Origin: Streptococcus hyointestinalis
GTDB taxonomy: Bacteria; Bacillota; Bacilli; Lactobacillales; Streptococcaceae
Length of the DNA: 64,000 bases
Reading direction: 5' to 3'
NCBI RefSeq assembly: GCF_011039275.1
Contig: NZ_JAAKGB010000001.1
Span: 434,001-498,000 of the forward strand
The position numbers and the translations under genes are program-made. The notes beneath the pieces were generated by a model. It saw only the letters and a program-made list of their open reading frames with translations. It ran no database searches and had not been told where the DNA came from. This document shows, one piece after another, positions 28,230 through 37,465 of this stretch; position 1 is the stretch's first letter; each line of letters opens with the position of its first letter.

Positions 28230-30166
28230 TACAAATTGGAAAGTTGTTTGCTGGTCGTTATCGGATTTTAAAATCCATTGGACGAGGCGGCATGGCAGAT
28301 GTCTATCTGGCACGTGACTTAATCTTAGACAATGAAGAAGTCGCTATCAAAGTGCTGCGTACCAATTACCAGACAGACCAGATTGCGGTGGCACGTTTTC
28401 AGCGTGAAGCACGTGCCATGGCAGAGCTTAACCATCCCAATATCGTTGCCATTCGTGACATCGGTGAGGAGGATGGGCAGCAGTTCTTGGTCATGGAGTA
28501 TATTGATGGTCCTGACCTCAAGCGCTATATTCAAGCGCATGCTCCACTGCCAAATCCACTTGTGGTGCGTATTATGGAGGAAGTCCTCTCTGCTATGACA
28601 CTCGCTCACCAGCAGGGGATTATCCACCGTGACTTGAAGCCGCAAAACATTCTTCTAACCCGTGACGGGACGGTCAAGGTGACGGACTTTGGGATTGCTG
28701 TCGCCTTTGCTGAGACTAGTCTCACGCAGACCAACTCCATGTTAGGGTCTGTACATTATCTCTCACCAGAGCAGGCTCGTGGCTCAAAAGCGACGGTGCA
28801 GAGTGATATCTACGCTATGGGGATTATGCTCTTTGAGATGTTGACAGGGCACATTCCTTATGATGGCGATAGCGCCGTTACGATTGCCCTGCAGCATTTT
28901 CAGCAGCCCTTGCCTTCTATCATTGCAGAAAATAAGGCTGTTCCGCAGGCTTTAGAGAATGTTGTCATCAAGGCGACAGCTAAAAAGTTGACCGACCGCT
29001 ACACTTCAACTATTGAGATGAGTCGTGACTTGGCGACAGCTCTTAGCGATAGCCGAAAAAATGAACCAAAGCTCGTCTTTGGAGACAATGAGACAACTAA
29101 AACCTTGCCAAAGGTCTCTCAAACGCAGACCAATCTCTCAACAGCACAGCTTTTAGAAAAGCAAAAAGCTGCCAGAGAGCGTGAGGAGCAGACCTCATCA
29201 CAAGCAGCAAGCAAGGCTACGCAGACCAAGTCAGCTGGCAAGAGCAAAAAGAAAAAGTCCTTGCGTAGGCGTTGGTTAGGTGGAGCGGTGAAGGCTTTCA
29301 TTGCTTTATTAGCTGTTATCATCGTAGTGATTGCTTATCTCACATTCACCTCCCCAACTAATGTCGAAGTGCCTAATGTCGCAGGAATGAGCTTAGCGCA
29401 AGCTAAGACTGCCATTACGGATAAGGAGCTTAAAGTAGGTGACGTCAAGGAGATAGAAAGCTCAGATGTTGATAGTGGTCAGGTGGTCAGAACCGACCCA
29501 GTCGCAGGTACCACTAGAAAGCAAGGCTCAAAGATTAACATCTATGTTGCCTCAGCGACCAAGACCATTACTATGCAAGACTTTGTAGGTGATAGCTATT
29601 CTTCTGCTGTCGCTACGCTAAAGAGTAGTTACGGTATCAAGAGCTCGCAAATTACAAAGAAAACAGTGTCTACCACCGAGTATGAAAATGGCACCATTAT
29701 CAGCCAAACTCCTAGCTCGGGTGAGAGCTTCACTGTCGGCAGTACAAGCAAGATTACCTTTACTGTCGCTAAAAATAACAGCGTTGAGATGCCTAATCTC
29801 TATCAGATGACCTATGCAGATGCGCTTGCTCAGTTGAAGAGCCTAGGGGTAAAGACTAGCCGTATTAGGACATACATCTACAATAGCAGTACAGCTAGCT
29901 ATGTGTCAGGCAGCGTCAGCCAATCTGATATTGTCATGGCACAAGAGCCGTATGCAGGTAGTCGTATCGATCTTTCTTCTGACGAGATTATCCTCTACTT
30001 TGGTAGCGCAAGTAGCCGTGAGTCAAGCACGCAAAGCTCATCCTCACAAGAGTCTACACAAAGCAGTCAAAGTAGTACGCAAACAAGCTCAACTAGCGAT
30101 AGCAGTGAGTCTGAAGCCTCAACAGAAGCAAGCAGTAGCACAGAGTCACAAGATTCTTCTGACTAG
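28226..30166 (+). CDS. stkP: PASTA-domain Ser/Thr protein kinase StkP/PknB
   Basis: This membrane kinase senses peptidoglycan and coordinates septal and peripheral growth. The 646-residue protein has a kinase domain with GRGGMAD (19-25), K42, HRDLKPQN (134-141) and DFG (154-156). A basic juxtamembrane stretch leads to a membrane helix (about 355-377), then three PASTA repeats (about 381-447, 448-519 and 520-593) and a tail of about 53 residues that is almost all Ser, Thr, Glu, Gln and Asp. Three PASTA repeats match S. mutans and S. pyogenes; pneumococcus has four. Confidence 0.95.
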   Translation: MIQIGKLFAGRYRILKSIGRGGMADVYLARDLILDNEEVAIKVLRTNYQTDQIAVARFQREARAMAELNHPNIVAIRDIGEEDGQQFLVMEYIDGPDLKRYIQAHAPLPNPLVVRIMEEVLSAMTLAHQQGIIHRDLKPQNILLTRDGTVKVTDFGIAVAFAETSLTQTNSMLGSVHYLSPEQARGSKATVQSDIYAMGIMLFEMLTGHIPYDGDSAVTIALQHFQQPLPSIIAENKAVPQALENVVIKATAKKLTDRYTSTIEMSRDLATALSDSRKNEPKLVFGDNETTKTLPKVSQTQTNLSTAQLLEKQKAAREREEQTSSQAASKATQTKSAGKSKKKKSLRRRWLGGAVKAFIALLAVIIVVIAYLTFTSPTNVEVPNVAGMSLAQAKTAITDKELKVGDVKEIESSDVDSGQVVRTDPVAGTTRKQGSKINIYVASATKTITMQDFVGDSYSSAVATLKSSYGIKSSQITKKTVSTTEYENGTIISQTPSSGESFTVGSTSKITFTVAKNNSVEMPNLYQMTYADALAQLKSLGVKTSRIRTYIYNSSTASYVSGSVSQSDIVMAQEPYAGSRIDLSSDEIILYFGSASSRESSTQSSSSQESTQSSQSSTQTSSTSDSSESEASTEASSSTESQDSSD

Positions 30167-30193
30167 AAAGTTAGAAAGCAGAAATAGGATGAA

Positions 30194-30226
30194 TGAGGCT
30201 GGGACATTTGTCTCATCCTCATTTTT
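30194..30226 (+). terminator. Terminator after stkP
   Basis: TGAGG-C-TGGGAC and GTCTCA-T-CCTCA form an 11-bp stem with one internal mismatch, followed by five T. It belongs to the common streptococcal GAGGCTGGGAC-type hairpins. Read-through into liaF remains possible. Confidence 0.8.
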
Positions 30227-30249
30227 AGTTTAGAAAAGAAAGGCAGGCT

Positions 30250-30945
30250 ATGCGAAAGTTTCAATTTTTTGTGATTGTCGAGGTCGTTTTGCTGACACTG
30301 GGTTTGCTGACGATTTTAAAAGAGGATTTATCCCGTTTTATTCTCATCGTTGCAGCGCTTTTGATGGTGGTACGCTTTTACAATCAAGATAACCGAGGGG
30401 ATTTTCTCTTGAGCGCAAGCCTTTTGCTCTTGCTCTTTATCTTTATGCTCAATCCCTACATTGTCCTCATGGTGGTATTTGCAGTGATTTATGTGGTTAT
30501 CAATCATTTTTCTCAAGTCAAAAAGAAAAACCGCTACGCTCTTGTGCAATTTCAGGATGCCTTTCTCACAGCCAAACATGAGCGCAATCAGTGGATTGGC
30601 AGTAACGTGCATGAGAGTGACAGCTATGCCTTTGATGACATCAATATCATCCGAATGGTGGGCAGTGATACGATTGATTTGACACAGGTCATTGTCGAGG
30701 GACGAGATAATGTCATTCTCATCCGCAAGGTGTTTGGTCCAACGACCATTATCGTTCCTATTGACGTGGCGATCAAGGCAGAGGTGAGCTCGATTTACGG
30801 TAGCATTCGTTATCTGGACTTTGACCAGTATGATTTGCGCAATGAAACCATTAGCCTTTTTAAAGACAGTGATAGCAAAAAGGTCAAGCGGGTTAAGCTA
30901 GTGGTCAATACCTTGGCAGGAGATGTGGAGGTGAGACGCCAATGA
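30250..30945 (+). CDS. liaF: Envelope-stress regulator LiaF (VraT)
   Basis: LiaF is the membrane inhibitor or partner of the LiaS kinase. The 231-residue protein has four N-terminal hydrophobic segments (to about 88) and a C-terminal soluble LiaF domain with repeated beta-strands (VGSDTIDLTQVIV and following). GGCAGG is a weak ribosome-binding site. The order stkP-liaF-liaS-liaR is conserved in streptococci. Overlap by four bases with liaS. Confidence 0.92.
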   Translation: MRKFQFFVIVEVVLLTLGLLTILKEDLSRFILIVAALLMVVRFYNQDNRGDFLLSASLLLLLFIFMLNPYIVLMVVFAVIYVVINHFSQVKKKNRYALVQFQDAFLTAKHERNQWIGSNVHESDSYAFDDINIIRMVGSDTIDLTQVIVEGRDNVILIRKVFGPTTIIVPIDVAIKAEVSSIYGSIRYLDFDQYDLRNETISLFKDSDSKKVKRVKLVVNTLAGDVEVRRQ

Positions 30946-31973
30946 AAAAGCAATATTATCTGCTTCTACTCTTCTACGCCCTTCTGACGGTGTCTGCCAT
31001 TGTCTTTGTGACGCTGGATAGTCTCAAGATTGACTTGTTGCATTCCTTTAAAAATATCTGGCTAGCGGAGCGCTTTGTCTTTTCAGTCTTTTTCATCACG
31101 GTGTCTCTGACGGTTTTACTCCTCTTGTTTTGGGTGATTTTGGATGATTTGAGTAAGCGTCAGATTAATCGCAATCTGCGCCGTATCCTTACCAATACAC
31201 CGCTAAAACTTGAGGAAGACACAGAACTCAACACCAATTTGAAGCGCTTGTCTAAAAAAATGGCACAGCTGACAACGAGCCTGCAAAACACAGAAAACAC
31301 AGGTCTTTTAAACGGTGAGGAAATCGTCAAAAAAGAACGAGGACGTATTGCCCGTGATTTGCATGACACGGTGAGTCAAGATTTGTTTGCAGCGACCATG
31401 ATTTTATCAGGGCTCATCCAAAACGCCAGCCATATTGACAGCGAAAAGATGACCAAGCAACTCCAAGTGGTCGAAGATACGCTTGAGAAAGCGCAGAATG
31501 ATTTGCGGATTTTGCTTTTGCACCTGCGCCCTATTGAGCTTGAAAATCGCACGCTGTCTGAAGGTTTTGACCTTATCTTAAAAGAGCTGACCGACAAGAG
31601 CAACATCCAAGTAGTCTATGAAAATAACGTGACCACGCTGCCTAAAAAGGTCGAGGACAATGTCTTTCGGATTGGTCAGGAATTTATCAGCAACACCCTA
31701 AAACATGCCAAAGCTACACGGCTTGAGGTTTACCTCCACCAGACAGACAACAGCCTGCAGCTCAAAATGGTGGATAACGGTGTTGGTTTTGATATTGACG
31801 AGCACCATGAGCTGAGCTATGGGCTAAAAAATATCAGAGACCGAGTGGATGATTTGGCAGGAACCATTCAATTGCTCAGTCAAGCAGGAAAGGGCACGAG
31901 TCTTGATATTCGCTTGCCCTTGATAGCTGAGGATGTAGAAGAGACGCAAGAAAGTGAGAACGATGATGATTAA
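30942..31973 (+). CDS. liaS: Envelope-stress sensor kinase LiaS (VraS)
   Basis: LiaS responds to cell-wall-active antibiotics and peptides and phosphorylates LiaR. The 343-residue protein has two membrane helices (about 6-26 and 46-67) with a very short outer loop, a HAMP-like linker, the HisKA_3 motif RIARDLHDTVSQ with H141, and HATPase motifs DNGVGF and KGTSL. The short loop marks an intramembrane-sensing kinase that depends on LiaF. Confidence 0.94.
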   Translation: MKKQYYLLLLFYALLTVSAIVFVTLDSLKIDLLHSFKNIWLAERFVFSVFFITVSLTVLLLLFWVILDDLSKRQINRNLRRILTNTPLKLEEDTELNTNLKRLSKKMAQLTTSLQNTENTGLLNGEEIVKKERGRIARDLHDTVSQDLFAATMILSGLIQNASHIDSEKMTKQLQVVEDTLEKAQNDLRILLLHLRPIELENRTLSEGFDLILKELTDKSNIQVVYENNVTTLPKKVEDNVFRIGQEFISNTLKHAKATRLEVYLHQTDNSLQLKMVDNGVGFDIDEHHELSYGLKNIRDRVDDLAGTIQLLSQAGKGTSLDIRLPLIAEDVEETQESENDDD

Positions 31974-32601
31974 GGTGATTTTAGTAGATGACCACGAGAT
32001 GGTCAGACTTGGCTTAAAGAGTTTTTTAGATTTGCAAGAGGACGTCGAGGTCGTTGGCGAGGCGGTCAATGGAGAAGAAGGCATTCGCCTTGCTCTTGAG
32101 AAGCGTCCAGATGTGGTGGTGATGGATCTGGTCATGCCTGAGATGGACGGCGTTGAAGCGACACTAGCGCTACTAAAGGAATGGGAAGATGTGAAAATCT
32201 TGGTCTTGACCTCCTATCTAGATAACAGCAAGATTTATCCAGTTATCAAGGCTGGGGCTAAAGGCTATATGCTCAAAACGTCTAGTGCTTCTGAGATTTT
32301 ACATGCCATTCGCAAGGTTGCAAGAAATGAACTAGCCATTGAAACCGAGGTGGACAAAAAGATAAAAGCCCACGACAGCCAGCCAGAGCTCTATGAGGAA
32401 TTGACGGCTAGAGAGCGTGACATCTTAGCGCTGCTTGCAAAAGGCTATGACAATCAAACCATTGCTGACGAACTTTTTATTTCGCTAAAGACTGTCAAGA
32501 CCCACGTGTCTAATATCCTTGCTAAGTTAGAAGTCGCTGACCGCACACAAGCTGTTGTTTATGCCTTTCAACATCATCTGGTTCCACAAGATGACTATTA
32601 A
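31963..32601 (+). CDS. liaR: Envelope-stress response regulator LiaR (VraR)
   Basis: LiaR is the transcription factor of the Lia system. The receiver has D9-D10, phosphorylation site D55 (VVVMDLVMPEM) and the YMLKTSSA lysine, and a LuxR-type HTH follows (LTARERDILALLAKGYDNQTIADELFIS, in part). I chose the first ATG of the ATGATG pair; a GTG nine bases upstream is in frame. The gene starts inside liaS, so the three lia genes are coupled. Confidence 0.93.
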   Translation: MMIKVILVDDHEMVRLGLKSFLDLQEDVEVVGEAVNGEEGIRLALEKRPDVVVMDLVMPEMDGVEATLALLKEWEDVKILVLTSYLDNSKIYPVIKAGAKGYMLKTSSASEILHAIRKVARNELAIETEVDKKIKAHDSQPELYEELTARERDILALLAKGYDNQTIADELFISLKTVKTHVSNILAKLEVADRTQAVVYAFQHHLVPQDDY

Positions 32602-32611
32602 ATGGTATAAT
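32583..32611 (+). promoter_or_regulatory. Promoter of the HAD-cyclophilin gene
   Basis: TGG-TATAAT (32603-32611) is an extended -10; TCCACA (32583-32588) is a weak -35 at 17 bp, inside the end of liaR. Confidence 0.6.
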
Positions 32612-32651
32612 AAAGAGTATATAAACAATTTAAGAACTAAAGGAGTCTATC

Positions 32652-34052
32652 ATGGATGCCAAAGTAAAGTATAAAGCTAAAAAAATCAAGGCTGTTTTGT
32701 TCGATATTGACGACACACTTCGTAGAAAAGCGACAGGTCTCATACCAGACAGCATTCCGTCTGTCTTTGCTGAGCTCAAGAAAAAAGGCATCACCGTTGG
32801 GATTGCTTCTGGGCGTGCCTACTACGGTGTTGTGCCAGAGATTCGTGACCTCAAGCCAGATTATTTTGTGACTATCAACGGTGCTTATATTCTTGATAAG
32901 AATGCAAAGCCAATTCAAAAACACCCGATTTCAAAAGAAGTCATCGAAGAGTATATCGCATGGACAGAGGAAAATAAGATTGCTTACGGTTTTTGTGGCG
33001 CTGATAAGCCAGTTGTCTCAGAACGCTCAGAATTGATTGACAATGCTATGGTGCCAGTTTATGGCGTCTGTGATGTTGAGCCAGACTACTACAAGACTAA
33101 CGATGTCTATCAAATGTGGACTTTTGAGGAAGTTGGAGACAGCTTGCAATTGTCAAAAGAATTGCAAGAAAATCTTCGTTTGGTACGCTGGCATGAAAAT
33201 TCTTCAGATGTCGTTCAAGCGCACATCTCAAAAGCTACTGGTGTCAAAGAAGTGGCTGACAAACTCGGTATTAGCGCTGAAAACATCCTTGTCTTTGGTG
33301 ATGGACCAAATGACATGGAACTCTTTGACTATGCTGGGCTTTCTGTGGCTATGGGAGACGGTGTGCCTGAGCTCAAAGAAAAAGCAGACTACGTGACGAC
33401 TTCGCTTGAAGAGCACGGTATCCGAGATGCTCTTGTGGCTCTTGGTTTGATTGACAAACAATTATCCTTCCCACAAGTAGATATTGAAAACTTTGACGGA
33501 CCAGTTGCGACCATCAAGACCAATCTTGGGGATATGAGCGTCAAGCTTTTCCCAGATCATGCGCCAAAAACAGTGGCAAACTTCCTAGGTCTTGCTAAAC
33601 AAGGCTACTACGATGGTATCATTTTCCACCGTGTGATTGAAGAGTTCATGATTCAAGGGGGTGACCCAACAGGTACAGGTATGGGTGGTGAGTCCATCTA
33701 TGGCGATAGCTTTGAGGATGAGTTCTCTGAAGAACTCTACAATGTCCGTGGGGCACTCTCTATGGCAAATGCCGGTCCAAACACCAACGGCAGTCAGTTC
33801 TTCATTGTCCAAAATAGCAAGATTCCTTATGCCAAAAAAGAGCTGGTGCGTGGTGGCTGGCCAGAGGAAATCGCAGAAATCTATGCTGCAAATGGCGGTA
33901 CACCCCACCTAGACCGCAGACACACTGTCTTTGGTCAGCTGGTTGGTGAAGAGTCTTACAAGACACTTGATAAGATTGCTACTGTTGAGACAGGAGCGCA
34001 AGACCGACCAGTTGAGGATGTCGTTATTGAGACAATCGAGGTTAGTGAATAG
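32652..34052 (+). CDS. Fused Cof-type HAD phosphatase and cyclophilin peptidyl-prolyl isomerase
   Basis: This is a 466-residue two-domain protein. Residues 1 to about 265 are a Cof/HAD-IIB phosphatase with DIDDT as nucleophile motif and [13 protein letters not shown] as the metal motif. Residues about 275-466 are a cyclophilin with [14 protein letters not shown] and GSQFFI. There is no signal peptide, so it acts in the cytoplasm. AAAGGAG precedes the ATG. The fusion is annotated in many streptococci, but why the activities are joined is not known. The next gene starts at once. Confidence 0.9.
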   Translation: MDAKVKYKAKKIKAVLFDIDDTLRRKATGLIPDSIPSVFAELKKKGITVGIASGRAYYGVVPEIRDLKPDYFVTINGAYILDKNAKPIQKHPISKEVIEEYIAWTEENKIAYGFCGADKPVVSERSELIDNAMVPVYGVCDVEPDYYKTNDVYQMWTFEEVGDSLQLSKELQENLRLVRWHENSSDVVQAHISKATGVKEVADKLGISAENILVFGDGPNDMELFDYAGLSVAMGDGVPELKEKADYVTTSLEEHGIRDALVALGLIDKQLSFPQVDIENFDGPVATIKTNLGDMSVKLFPDHAPKTVANFLGLAKQGYYDGIIFHRVIEEFMIQGGDPTGTGMGGESIYGDSFEDEFSEELYNVRGALSMANAGPNTNGSQFFIVQNSKIPYAKKELVRGGWPEEIAEIYAANGGTPHLDRRHTVFGQLVGEESYKTLDKIATVETGAQDRPVEDVVIETIEVSE

Positions 34053-34418
34053 ATGAAAATTGGTGAAAAATACAAAGGAACCATCACAGGCATTAAGCCT
34101 TATGGCGCCTTTGTTTTACTCGAAAATGGCACGACGGGGCTTATCCATATCTCTGAGATTAAGACGGGCTATATTGACAATATCTATAAAACCTTGTCTG
34201 TCGGTGAGGAGGTTTTGGTGCAGGTGGTGGACTATGATGAGTTTAGCCAAAAGGCAAGCCTATCTATGCGCACCTTGGAGGAAGAAAAACACCACTTCCC
34301 ACATCGCCACCGTTTCTCAAACAGCCGCTACAAAATTGGCTTTAAACCTTTTGTCGAGGAATTACCCATCTGGATAAGAGAAGCAAAAGTCTTTTTGAAA
34401 CAACAAAAACATAACTAA
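34053..34418 (+). CDS. cvfD: S1-domain RNA-binding protein, Gsp13/CvfD family
   Basis: This is a 121-residue protein with one S1 domain (GEKYKGTITGIKPYGAFVLL at the N-terminus and an IHISEI motif) and a short C-terminal extension rich in aromatic and basic residues. The family includes Bacillus YugI/GS13 and pneumococcal CvfD, a post-transcriptional and translational regulator. The ATG directly follows the stop of the HAD-cyclophilin gene, so the two are co-translated. The gene name is by family similarity. Confidence 0.8.
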   Translation: MKIGEKYKGTITGIKPYGAFVLLENGTTGLIHISEIKTGYIDNIYKTLSVGEEVLVQVVDYDEFSQKASLSMRTLEEEKHHFPHRHRFSNSRYKIGFKPFVEELPIWIREAKVFLKQQKHN

Positions 34419-34446
34419 AAAGAAGTCTCATTGAGACTTCTTTTTA
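34416..34446. terminator. Bidirectional terminator between cvfD and cysK
   Basis: AAAAAGAAGTCTCA and TGAGACTTCTTTTT form a perfect 14-bp stem around two bases, usable on both strands. Confidence 0.9.
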
Positions 34447-34449
34447 GTT

Positions 34450-35379
34450 TTAATTATCAAAATCATAGAGGCTAGTTGAGAGGTAACGCTCACCGTTGTC
34501 AGGCAGGAGCGCTAGCACTTTTTTGCCTTGACCGAGTTCTTTTGCGACCTCGATCGCAGCTGTGATAGCAGCTGAAGCAGAGATACCAGCGAGGAAACCT
34601 TCCTTGACACCGATAGTGCGCCCAGTGGCTAAGGCATCATCAGACTTAATGCGGATGATTTGGTCGTAAGCCTTGGTATCAAGTGTGTTTGGGATGAAAC
34701 CAGCAGAGATACCTTGGATTTTGTGTGGTCCAGGTTGCTCGCCAGAGAGGACAGCTGACTCATCTGCTTCAACAGCGTAGACTTTGACGTTTGGATTTGC
34801 TTTTTTGAGAGCACGTGAAACCCCTGTTATCGTTCCACCTGTACCGACACCTGCTACAAAAGCGTCTAAGCCGTCTTCGCCAAATGCTTTGAGAATTTCT
34901 TGACCTGTTGTTTTTTCGTGGATAGCAGGATTGGCTTGGTTTTCAAATTGGCTTGGGATAAAGCCGTTACGCTCTTTAGCGATTTCTTGAGCTTTGATGA
35001 TAGCGCCTTTTGTGCCTTCATTTCCTGGTGTCAAGACAAGTTCTGCGCCGTAAGCTTGGATGATTTTACGGCGTTCAATAGACATGGTATCAGGCATGGT
35101 GATGACAACCTTGTAGCCTTTGGCGCTTCCGACCCAAGAAAGTCCAATGCCGGTATTTCCAGAAGTCGCCTCAACAATGGTGTCACCAGGCTTGATGATA
35201 CCACGTTCTTCAGCGTCTTCAATCATGGCAAGAGCGATACGGTCTTTGACAGAAGAGCCAGGGTTGAAAGCTTCGACCTTGACATAAACATCAGCTGCGC
35301 CTTCAGGGACGATACGGTTGAGTTTGATAATCGGTGTATTTCCAATCAATTCGGTAATAGAGTTGTAAATCGTTGACAT
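34450..35379 (-). CDS. cysK: Cysteine synthase A (O-acetylserine sulfhydrylase)
   Basis: CysK makes cysteine from O-acetylserine and sulfide. The 309-residue protein has the PLP lysine K45 in GSSVKDR, the TSGNTGIG substrate loop and a glycine-rich [10 protein letters not shown] phosphate loop. The ATG after GCGAGG gives the standard length; the open frame extends 34 codons upstream through the promoter and is not used. Its expression is probably controlled by a CmbR/CysR-type activator at 35454-35480. Confidence 0.95.
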   Translation of the reverse strand: MSTIYNSITELIGNTPIIKLNRIVPEGAADVYVKVEAFNPGSSVKDRIALAMIEDAEERGIIKPGDTIVEATSGNTGIGLSWVGSAKGYKVVITMPDTMSIERRKIIQAYGAELVLTPGNEGTKGAIIKAQEIAKERNGFIPSQFENQANPAIHEKTTGQEILKAFGEDGLDAFVAGVGTGGTITGVSRALKKANPNVKVYAVEADESAVLSGEQPGPHKIQGISAGFIPNTLDTKAYDQIIRIKSDDALATGRTIGVKEGFLAGISASAAITAAIEVAKELGQGKKVLALLPDNGERYLSTSLYDFDN

Positions 35380-35412
35380 AGGGTTTACCTCGCTTTTTAG
35401 GTTTGTAGTCTT

Positions 35413-35441
35413 AGTATAAACGCCCTTTTCCTGATTGTAAA
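35413..35441 (-). promoter_or_regulatory. cysK promoter
   Basis: On the minus strand TTTACA (35436-35441) and TATACT (35413-35418) are 17 bp apart. Confidence 0.72.
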
Positions 35442-35453
35442 ATACACATTTTT

Positions 35454-35480
35454 TATCACCGTGATAGCTCTTCTTTATCA
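35454..35480 (-). promoter_or_regulatory. CmbR/CysR-type box upstream of cysK
   Basis: Read on the minus strand the site is TGATA, nine bases, TATCA, three bases, TGATA, a full match to the reported streptococcal CmbR consensus as I recall it. It ends 12 bp before the -35, a normal position for a LysR-family activator, and overlaps the last codons of yigZ. Confidence 0.72.
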
Positions 35481-36112
35481 CTTAGCTCAAGTGGCACTTC
35501 GATAATTTGTGGGTCGATTTTAGTCATGGTGATTTTGCCTTGGTAAAAGTCAACGAGGTGTTCTTGTATCACATCAAGAACCTCAGGATCCATATAAAGT
35601 TCAGTCGTCACCTGCTCTAAAAACTGTGTGTTTTGCTCAGTGAGATTTTCCTGCTCTAGGAAGTTTGAAAAGACCTGGTATTGGGGATAAGTTAGCGTTA
35701 ATCGAAGTCCAGCCTGCTCTTTGACGTGCACCAGTCCGATTTCTTTGGTAGCGTGAGCGACACTGCCAGCATAAGCACGAATAAGCCCGCCAGCACCGAG
35801 CTTGATACCGCCAAAATAACGTGTCACGACAGCAACGACATTGGTCAGTTCTTGCTTTTCAAGTACAGTCAGCATAGGCACACCAGCTGTTCCGCTAGGC
35901 TCACCATCGTCACTAGAGCGCTTAATCTCTCCACGTTCGCCAATAATCATAGCAGAGCAGGAGTGGTTGGCTTTGTAGTGTTCCTTTTTGATGGCAGCGA
36001 TGTAGTTTCGCCCCTCTTCTTCGCTTGTGATACGCTTTAGATGACAAATAAAGCGTGATTTTTTGATAATTTCCTCGACAATACCGTCTTCTTTGATTGT
36101 TTTATAGTCCAT
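35456..36112 (-). CDS. YigZ/IMPACT family protein
   Basis: This is a 218-residue cytoplasmic protein with the IMPACT signature [17 protein letters not shown] (about 64-80) and [14 protein letters not shown], followed by a C-terminal DUF1949 ferredoxin-like domain. The eukaryotic relative modulates translation control, but the bacterial function is not established. It is divergent from comFA, a common streptococcal neighbour, and its 3' end carries the cysK operator. Confidence 0.9.
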   Translation of the reverse strand: MDYKTIKEDGIVEEIIKKSRFICHLKRITSEEEGRNYIAAIKKEHYKANHSCSAMIIGERGEIKRSSDDGEPSGTAGVPMLTVLEKQELTNVVAVVTRYFGGIKLGAGGLIRAYAGSVAHATKEIGLVHVKEQAGLRLTLTYPQYQVFSNFLEQENLTEQNTQFLEQVTTELYMDPEVLDVIQEHLVDFYQGKITMTKIDPQIIEVPLELSDKEELSR

Positions 36113-36151
36113 ATCAAAATTGTACCAAAAACTCCTCGTTTAGCAAAGATT

Positions 36152-36159
36152 TTCGGATA
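36152..36159 (+). promoter_or_regulatory. Candidate ComX/SigX box of comFA
   Basis: TTCGGATA matches 6 of 8 positions of the late-competence box TACGAATA. It ends seven bases before the comFA ATG, exactly the spacing seen at the prepilin peptidase gene. Confidence 0.5.
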
Positions 36160-36166
36160 GATAGGT

Positions 36167-37465
36167 ATGGAGACATTAGAAGATTTTTACGGGCGACGCT
36201 TGCCCAAGGAAAGAGTACCAGAAATGTTTGTCCAGCAAGCTCAAGTCGTGCCAGTCTTTAAAAAGCAGGGAAGTAACGACATCTGCCTGCGCTGTGGACA
36301 AAAGGTTGATAAGGCGACAGTGCTCCCAACAGGAAATTTTTATTGTAGGACTTGCATCGTTTTTGGGCGTCTGTCTAGCGCCAGCCAGCTCTGCTATTTT
36401 CCACAAGCGGCTTTTCCTAAGACCCAGTGCCTCAACTGGCCTGGTCAGCTAACGCCTTTTCAAAAAGAGGTGTCAGATGGTTTGGTGGATGGCATTGCTA
36501 AGGGGCAAAATCTGCTCGTGCATGCGGTGACGGGTGCCGGAAAGACTGAGATGATTTATCAGGCTATTGCGAGTGTCATTGACAAGGGCGGTGCTGTTTG
36601 TGTGGCGAGTCCTAGGGTGGATGTCTGTATAGAGCTTGATAAGCGCTTGAGACGGGATTTTTCCTGTCCGATTAGTCTCTTGCACGGTGAGTCAGAAGCC
36701 TACCAGCGTTCGCCCTTGGTTATTGCAACGACACATCAGCTGATGACTTTCTATAGGGCTTTTGATTTGCTGATTATTGATGAGGTGGACGCTTTTCCCT
36801 TTGTGGACAATTCTAGCCTCTATCATGCGGCTAAGCAGGCCGTAACAGCAGACGGAGTGACTGTCTACCTAACTGCAACCTCGACAGATGCTCTGGAGAG
36901 AATGGTCAAAAAAGGAGAGCTGCAAAAACTTCACTTGGCACGGCGTTTCCATGCCAATCCACTTGTCGTCCCAAAGCCCATTTGGCAGGAAAATGTCCTT
37001 AAAAATATGGCTAAACAGCGCTTGCCAAGAACCTTACACCATCATATCAAAAAACAACGACAAACAGGCTTTCCCCTCTTGCTCTTTTATCCTAATATCA
37101 AAGAAGGTCAGCAGTTTGCCAAGTGTCTAGAACGTCATTTTCCAGACGAAAAGATAGGATTTGTCTCTAGCCAGACGGAAAATAGATTAGAGATAGTCGA
37201 AGCTTTTCGCAAGCAGGAGATTAGCATGCTTGTCTCGACGACTATCTTAGAGCGTGGTGTGACCTTTCCTTGTGTGGATGTTTTTGTGATTGAAGCCCAC
37301 CACAGGCTCTATACCAGAAGCGCTCTGGTGCAGATTGCAGGAAGGGTTGGCAGAAGTATGGAGCGGCCAACAGGCGAGCTTCTCTTTTTCCACGCTGGTC
37401 TCACCAAAGCCATCAAACAATCCATAGCCGAAATCAAAGATATGAACAAAAAAGGAGGTTTTTAA
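36167..37465 (+). CDS. comFA: Competence DNA-uptake ATPase ComFA
   Basis: ComFA is a DEAD-like motor that helps pull single-stranded DNA through the ComEC channel. The 432-residue protein has a four-cysteine zinc site (C40, C43, C60, C63), Walker A TGAGKTE (about residue 123), the DEVD box (about 204) and C-terminal helicase motifs ending in QIAGRVGRS. The ATG has only AGG three bases upstream, and the competence box sits seven bases before it, so the transcript may have almost no leader. Confidence 0.94.
   Translation: METLEDFYGRRLPKERVPEMFVQQAQVVPVFKKQGSNDICLRCGQKVDKATVLPTGNFYCRTCIVFGRLSSASQLCYFPQAAFPKTQCLNWPGQLTPFQKEVSDGLVDGIAKGQNLLVHAVTGAGKTEMIYQAIASVIDKGGAVCVASPRVDVCIELDKRLRRDFSCPISLLHGESEAYQRSPLVIATTHQLMTFYRAFDLLIIDEVDAFPFVDNSSLYHAAKQAVTADGVTVYLTATSTDALERMVKKGELQKLHLARRFHANPLVVPKPIWQENVLKNMAKQRLPRTLHHHIKKQRQTGFPLLLFYPNIKEGQQFAKCLERHFPDEKIGFVSSQTENRLEIVEAFRKQEISMLVSTTILERGVTFPCVDVFVIEAHHRLYTRSALVQIAGRVGRSMERPTGELLFFHAGLTKAIKQSIAEIKDMNKKGGF

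Noticed and set aside
35380..35481. N-terminal extension of cysK by 34 codons
   Set aside because: It would run through the cysK promoter and regulator box, and cysteine synthases begin at the [11 protein letters not shown] position.
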